NCBI GenBank assembly: GCA_022592445.1
Contig: JABYQR010000465.1
Location: 1 to 30,959 of the forward strand
Reading direction: 5' to 3'
Length of the DNA stretch: 30,959 nucleotides
Source of the DNA: Cytidiella melzeri
Taxonomy: Eukaryota > Basidiomycota > Agaricomycetes > Polyporales > Irpicaceae
The position numbers were made by a program, and so were the translations under genes. The notes beneath the pieces are model-generated. The model saw only the letters and a program-made list of their open reading frames with translations, did not search any database and was not told the DNA's origin. Positions 28,376-30,959 of the stretch are shown one piece after another (position 1 is the first letter of the stretch; each line of letters begins with the position of its first letter).

Positions 28376-29570
28376 AAGGAGTTTTGTAGTTAAGTATAGT
28401 ACGAGGAGAACAATTGTACACATACATCGCATATAATGCAGCGTACCACCATAGTCGATTTGGTAAAGATGCAGTATGCAGGTTTACTCGAATCAAGCTC
28501 ACAATAGTTTGATGTACACGCTCAGCAACACCGTTTTGCTGAGGAGTATCATGTACAGTAAGACGTAGTATAGTTCCTTGAGTTTTCAAGTAAGCAGTCA
28601 TAGCTTTACTGGTAAAGACACCGTTGTTATCAGCTTGAAGTATCTTGACACGAATACCATATTGCGTCAAAAGTTCAGTAGAGAAAATGACCCATTGAGT
28701 ATAGGCGTCATCTTTAGTCACTAGTGGTGCCAGTACTAACCATCTAGTAGCATCGTCGACAATAGTCAACCAGTATTTATGTTTACCAGTAATCGACACT
28801 GTGGGTAGAGGCCCAAAGATGTCGATATGAAAGTGATCTGCGAAAGCTTCAGCTAACAATGAAGAACAAAGTTTGGGTACAGTATTGCGATGGATATTGT
28901 TGAGTAAACAGTCCTCACACGGAGTTTCAGTATGGTCAGTTATATGATCGGTAATGATTGACGAAGTTTGAAGTAGTTTCTTGATCATGAAGTAACTGAG
29001 ATGACCGAGTTTTTTATGTAGTTCAAGTAGAGTAATGCCAGTTCTATGCACGCTTGCTAAAGAAGTCACTCGAGTTGATGATAGCGTGTATAAATCATTT
29101 GATTTTCTAACAACAGCCACACAAGTTGAGTTTGAGTCGTATATAGTACAAAGTCCATGACAGAACGTAAAACGATAATCAGAGTCCAGTTTTCCAATGC
29201 TGATTAAAGTAAAAGGTAGAGTTGAGTTGAAGTAGACGTTCTTCAGCAAGAGTTCAGTAAGCTTACCACTTTCCTGTTCCACCTCGAGTACCATGTCACC
29301 AGCGAGTTTCAAAACTAGTTGTTCTGAGTTGGCAACAGTCAGTACAATAGTTGGTACGGAGTGGACATTGAAAAGTAAGTCTCGATACGGCGTACAGTGT
29401 ATAGTCGCGCCAGTATCAAGAATATGTATCAACTTGTCTGTTGACGAAGTTGCATACAGCGGAAGTAGAGTAGGAAAAGTAGTAGTAGTAAGCAAAGTAC
29501 TCACGTGCATAGTGACGTCGGACTCAGAGAGAGCCGACACCCACGCGCTCTGGTTGTGACGAGGAGTAGT
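28373..29570 (-). pseudogene. pol: Copia-2 protease and integrase
   Basis: One uninterrupted frame covers NQSAWVSALSESDV, the protease site ILDTGATIHCTP, KLAGDMVLEVEQESG, LHKKLGHLSYF, CEDC and the integrase core with HIDIFGPLP, LQADNNGVF and NGVAERVHQT. A one-base deletion near 28372 then shifts it (SDMAQTLTLMDF replaces the expected RYGTDANLDG). This copy supplies the reference that shows where Copia-1 has lost bases. Confidence 0.93.
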
Positions 29571-30887
29571 GGTCGACAGACCAGTGACAGCGGGAGTAGT
29601 GACAGCAGCGGCAGCAGTGGCAGCTTTGCCCTTGGCACCAGCAGCAACGGACTTTGGGTAATACCCTTCCTCTTCATCGCCTCCTTGGACTTCTCTGTCC
29701 AGGGCGAAGGGCAAGTAGGCGTTGTGTGGCCAGTCTTGTTGCAGTTGTAACACTTCATCTTTGAAGTGTCACGACGGAGTTCTCCTTAGAGTAAGGAGTG
29801 GCGGCCGCATGAGTGGAGGAAGTGGCTTTCGCCGGACGTTCGACACGTTTGTCGACTGCTGGCGACGCGGCGGATGAACCACCAGCGGGCCTATCGCGAG
29901 GAACAAGGGTTGACAAACCCTTGGACCGAGAGCGGTCAAGTGGGTGAGCGAGTCGCCAGCTATGGAAGTCGCGGCAGAGCTCGACACTCAGCAAGATAGG
30001 GTTGTAGTCATACTTCTCGCCCGCGGGAGTACAGGAATGCACACCAGCCTCGTAGCTAGCGCGAGTATGCGCATAGGTGGGGGAATGATGCCGACAAGGG
30101 CGGAGTAGAAGATGTGCTGGGGAACTCAATCCCCTTGGAGAGAATTTCAAGTACAAGTTGTGCACATCGTCGAGTAGTTTGTCCATTTCGTGGACAGGAC
30201 GGTGGAGGGAGAAAAGTTGGAAAATTTCGTTCGCGTCCAACATAGTGGAAGTTGGCTCGAACCATTCGGAGAGTTTCTCCATGAGTCTGTGGGGCGCGGT
30301 CTCGTTGAGATAGTTGGCCATCACAGAGTCCGCAATGTGTCCAGCCAGGATGTTGAAGACGGCCCGTTGGACCTCTTGAGGAATGGTCAGACCACCCCTG
30401 TAGCTGTAGAAGTCGACGATGGTCAACATTGCAGTATTGACGCGGAATTTCCACATTGGCCAGGTATCGGGACCTGTAAGTTTGCCAACGTCTGCGAAGG
30501 CTTTGTGGACGTTGCTAAGCAACATAGTATACTCCACATTGTGCTTTGGAGGCACGGAAAGGAGGGACGACACCGCTCGCGCGGAGTCAGTAGGCCCAGA
30601 TGGCGAGGGGACGGTGCACGATGGGCTCTGGGCAGTTTGCCCCTTCACCTTTCGTGTGCCTTGTCGCTGTCGTCTGACGATGGTTTAGTGGTGTGACAAC
30701 GAGCGAAGTCGCCGCGGAGTGTATCGAATGGAGTGCGTCGACGATCAGAGGGGGGTGCTGAGACTCGACGTGATGCTGTGATGCGGACGGTTGGGTGGTC
30801 AACAACGGCAGAGGTAGTAGGGACGTGGTCAGAAGGTGCAGCAGAAGGTGCGGGACCTGCGGTGCCAGCACGAGAAGTGGAAGACAT
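29501..30887 (-). pseudogene. gag: Copia-2 gag, frameshifted
   Basis: Probable start ATG at 30887-30885 (MSSTSRAGTAGP), then RRTPFDTLRGDFARC in the disordered part, shared with Copia-1. The frame changes near 30645. Gag core blocks NVHKAFADVGKLTG, WPMWKFRVNTAM, VMANYLNETAPH and HEMDKLLDD follow. A short out-of-frame patch (about 30150-30090) lies between compensating indels, and the knuckle CYNCNKTGHTTPTC is near 29753-29710. It is not translatable as a single protein. Confidence 0.85.
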
Positions 30888-30959
30888 TGTGAGTTGTTGA
30901 GTAGGAGGAATAGGAGCAGGAGGAGGAGTAGGGTAGGATGAAGACCGGGGTACGTCTCC
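30888..30959 (-). other. Copia-2 leader, cut by the window edge
   Basis: Purine-rich on plus (GGAGGAATAGGAGCAGG). It should lead to the primer site and 5' LTR outside the window. Confidence 0.5.

Larger units (their letters stand above)
25361..30959 (-). mobile_element. Copia-2: older Copia element, 5' LTR off window
   Basis: Same family and orientation as Copia-1 but clearly diverged. The 3' LTR is 25361-25531, the polypurine tract 25532-25541 (TTGAAGGGGA type), pol about 25550-29570 and gag about 29500-30887. The 5' LTR and right target duplication lie beyond 30959. The element is dead: nonsense TAA in RNase H (25769-25767), a 794-bp solo LTR inside RNase H (26024-26817), a one-base deletion near 28372 at the integrase/linker and several shifts in gag. 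Confidence 0.93.

Overview
The window reads as the genome of a mushroom-forming basidiomycete (Agaricomycetes). Introns are 43-62 nt with GT..AG ends. The gene content includes a DUF6589-type protein, a RecQ-like helicase of the kind expanded in these fungi, a G-protein alpha subunit and an MMTAG2-like protein. The rest is dominated by Copia elements, a non-LTR retrotransposon, a solo LTR and tandem repeats. Assignments come from reading the sequence and recalling families; no database search was run.

Left third (1-7215): two convergent genes end 48 bp apart and both are dead. The plus-strand DUF6589-like gene (entering from the left edge, ending at 2380) keeps three clean introns but has three in-frame TGA codons, each explicable as CGA to TGA. 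The minus-strand RecQ-like helicase (7215 to 2429) keeps four clean introns but carries a TGA of the same type, two frameshifts and a 5'-truncated LINE (5665-6981) with a 12-bp target duplication and poly(A) tail.

Middle (7216-15140): one intact conserved gene, a three-exon MMTAG2-like gene (8697-9494), lies downstream of an LTR-like stretch with a TATA box. It is followed by a badly degraded G-alpha pseudogene (minus, about 12120-11070), a faint alpha/beta-hydrolase-like remnant (plus, about 12770-13170) and a minus-strand gene for a secreted protein made of nine 34-39-residue repeats (14930 to 13505). Two 2-bp duplications in that array leave its coding parts in three frames.

Right half (15140-30959): nested mobile DNA. 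A tandem repeat is split by a TIR DNA transposon (15577-22777, 8-bp target duplication), which carries an acidic minus-strand ORF that is itself split by a nearly fresh Copia element (16086-21427, 176-bp LTRs with one mismatch, TSD CTTGA). Two tandem-repeat arrays follow (22778-23410 and 24490-25360). A second, older Copia element (25361 to beyond the right edge) has its RNase H region split by a 794-bp solo LTR (26024-26817, TSD AGTAG). Wherever both sides can be read, removing an insertion and one target-duplication copy restores a continuous reading frame, so these boundaries are well supported.

No cellular pathway or operon-like system is visible. The value of the window lies in the insertion history, the unusual repeat protein, the uncharacterised TIR element, and a Copia primer site that matches the anticodon arm of initiator tRNA-Met.
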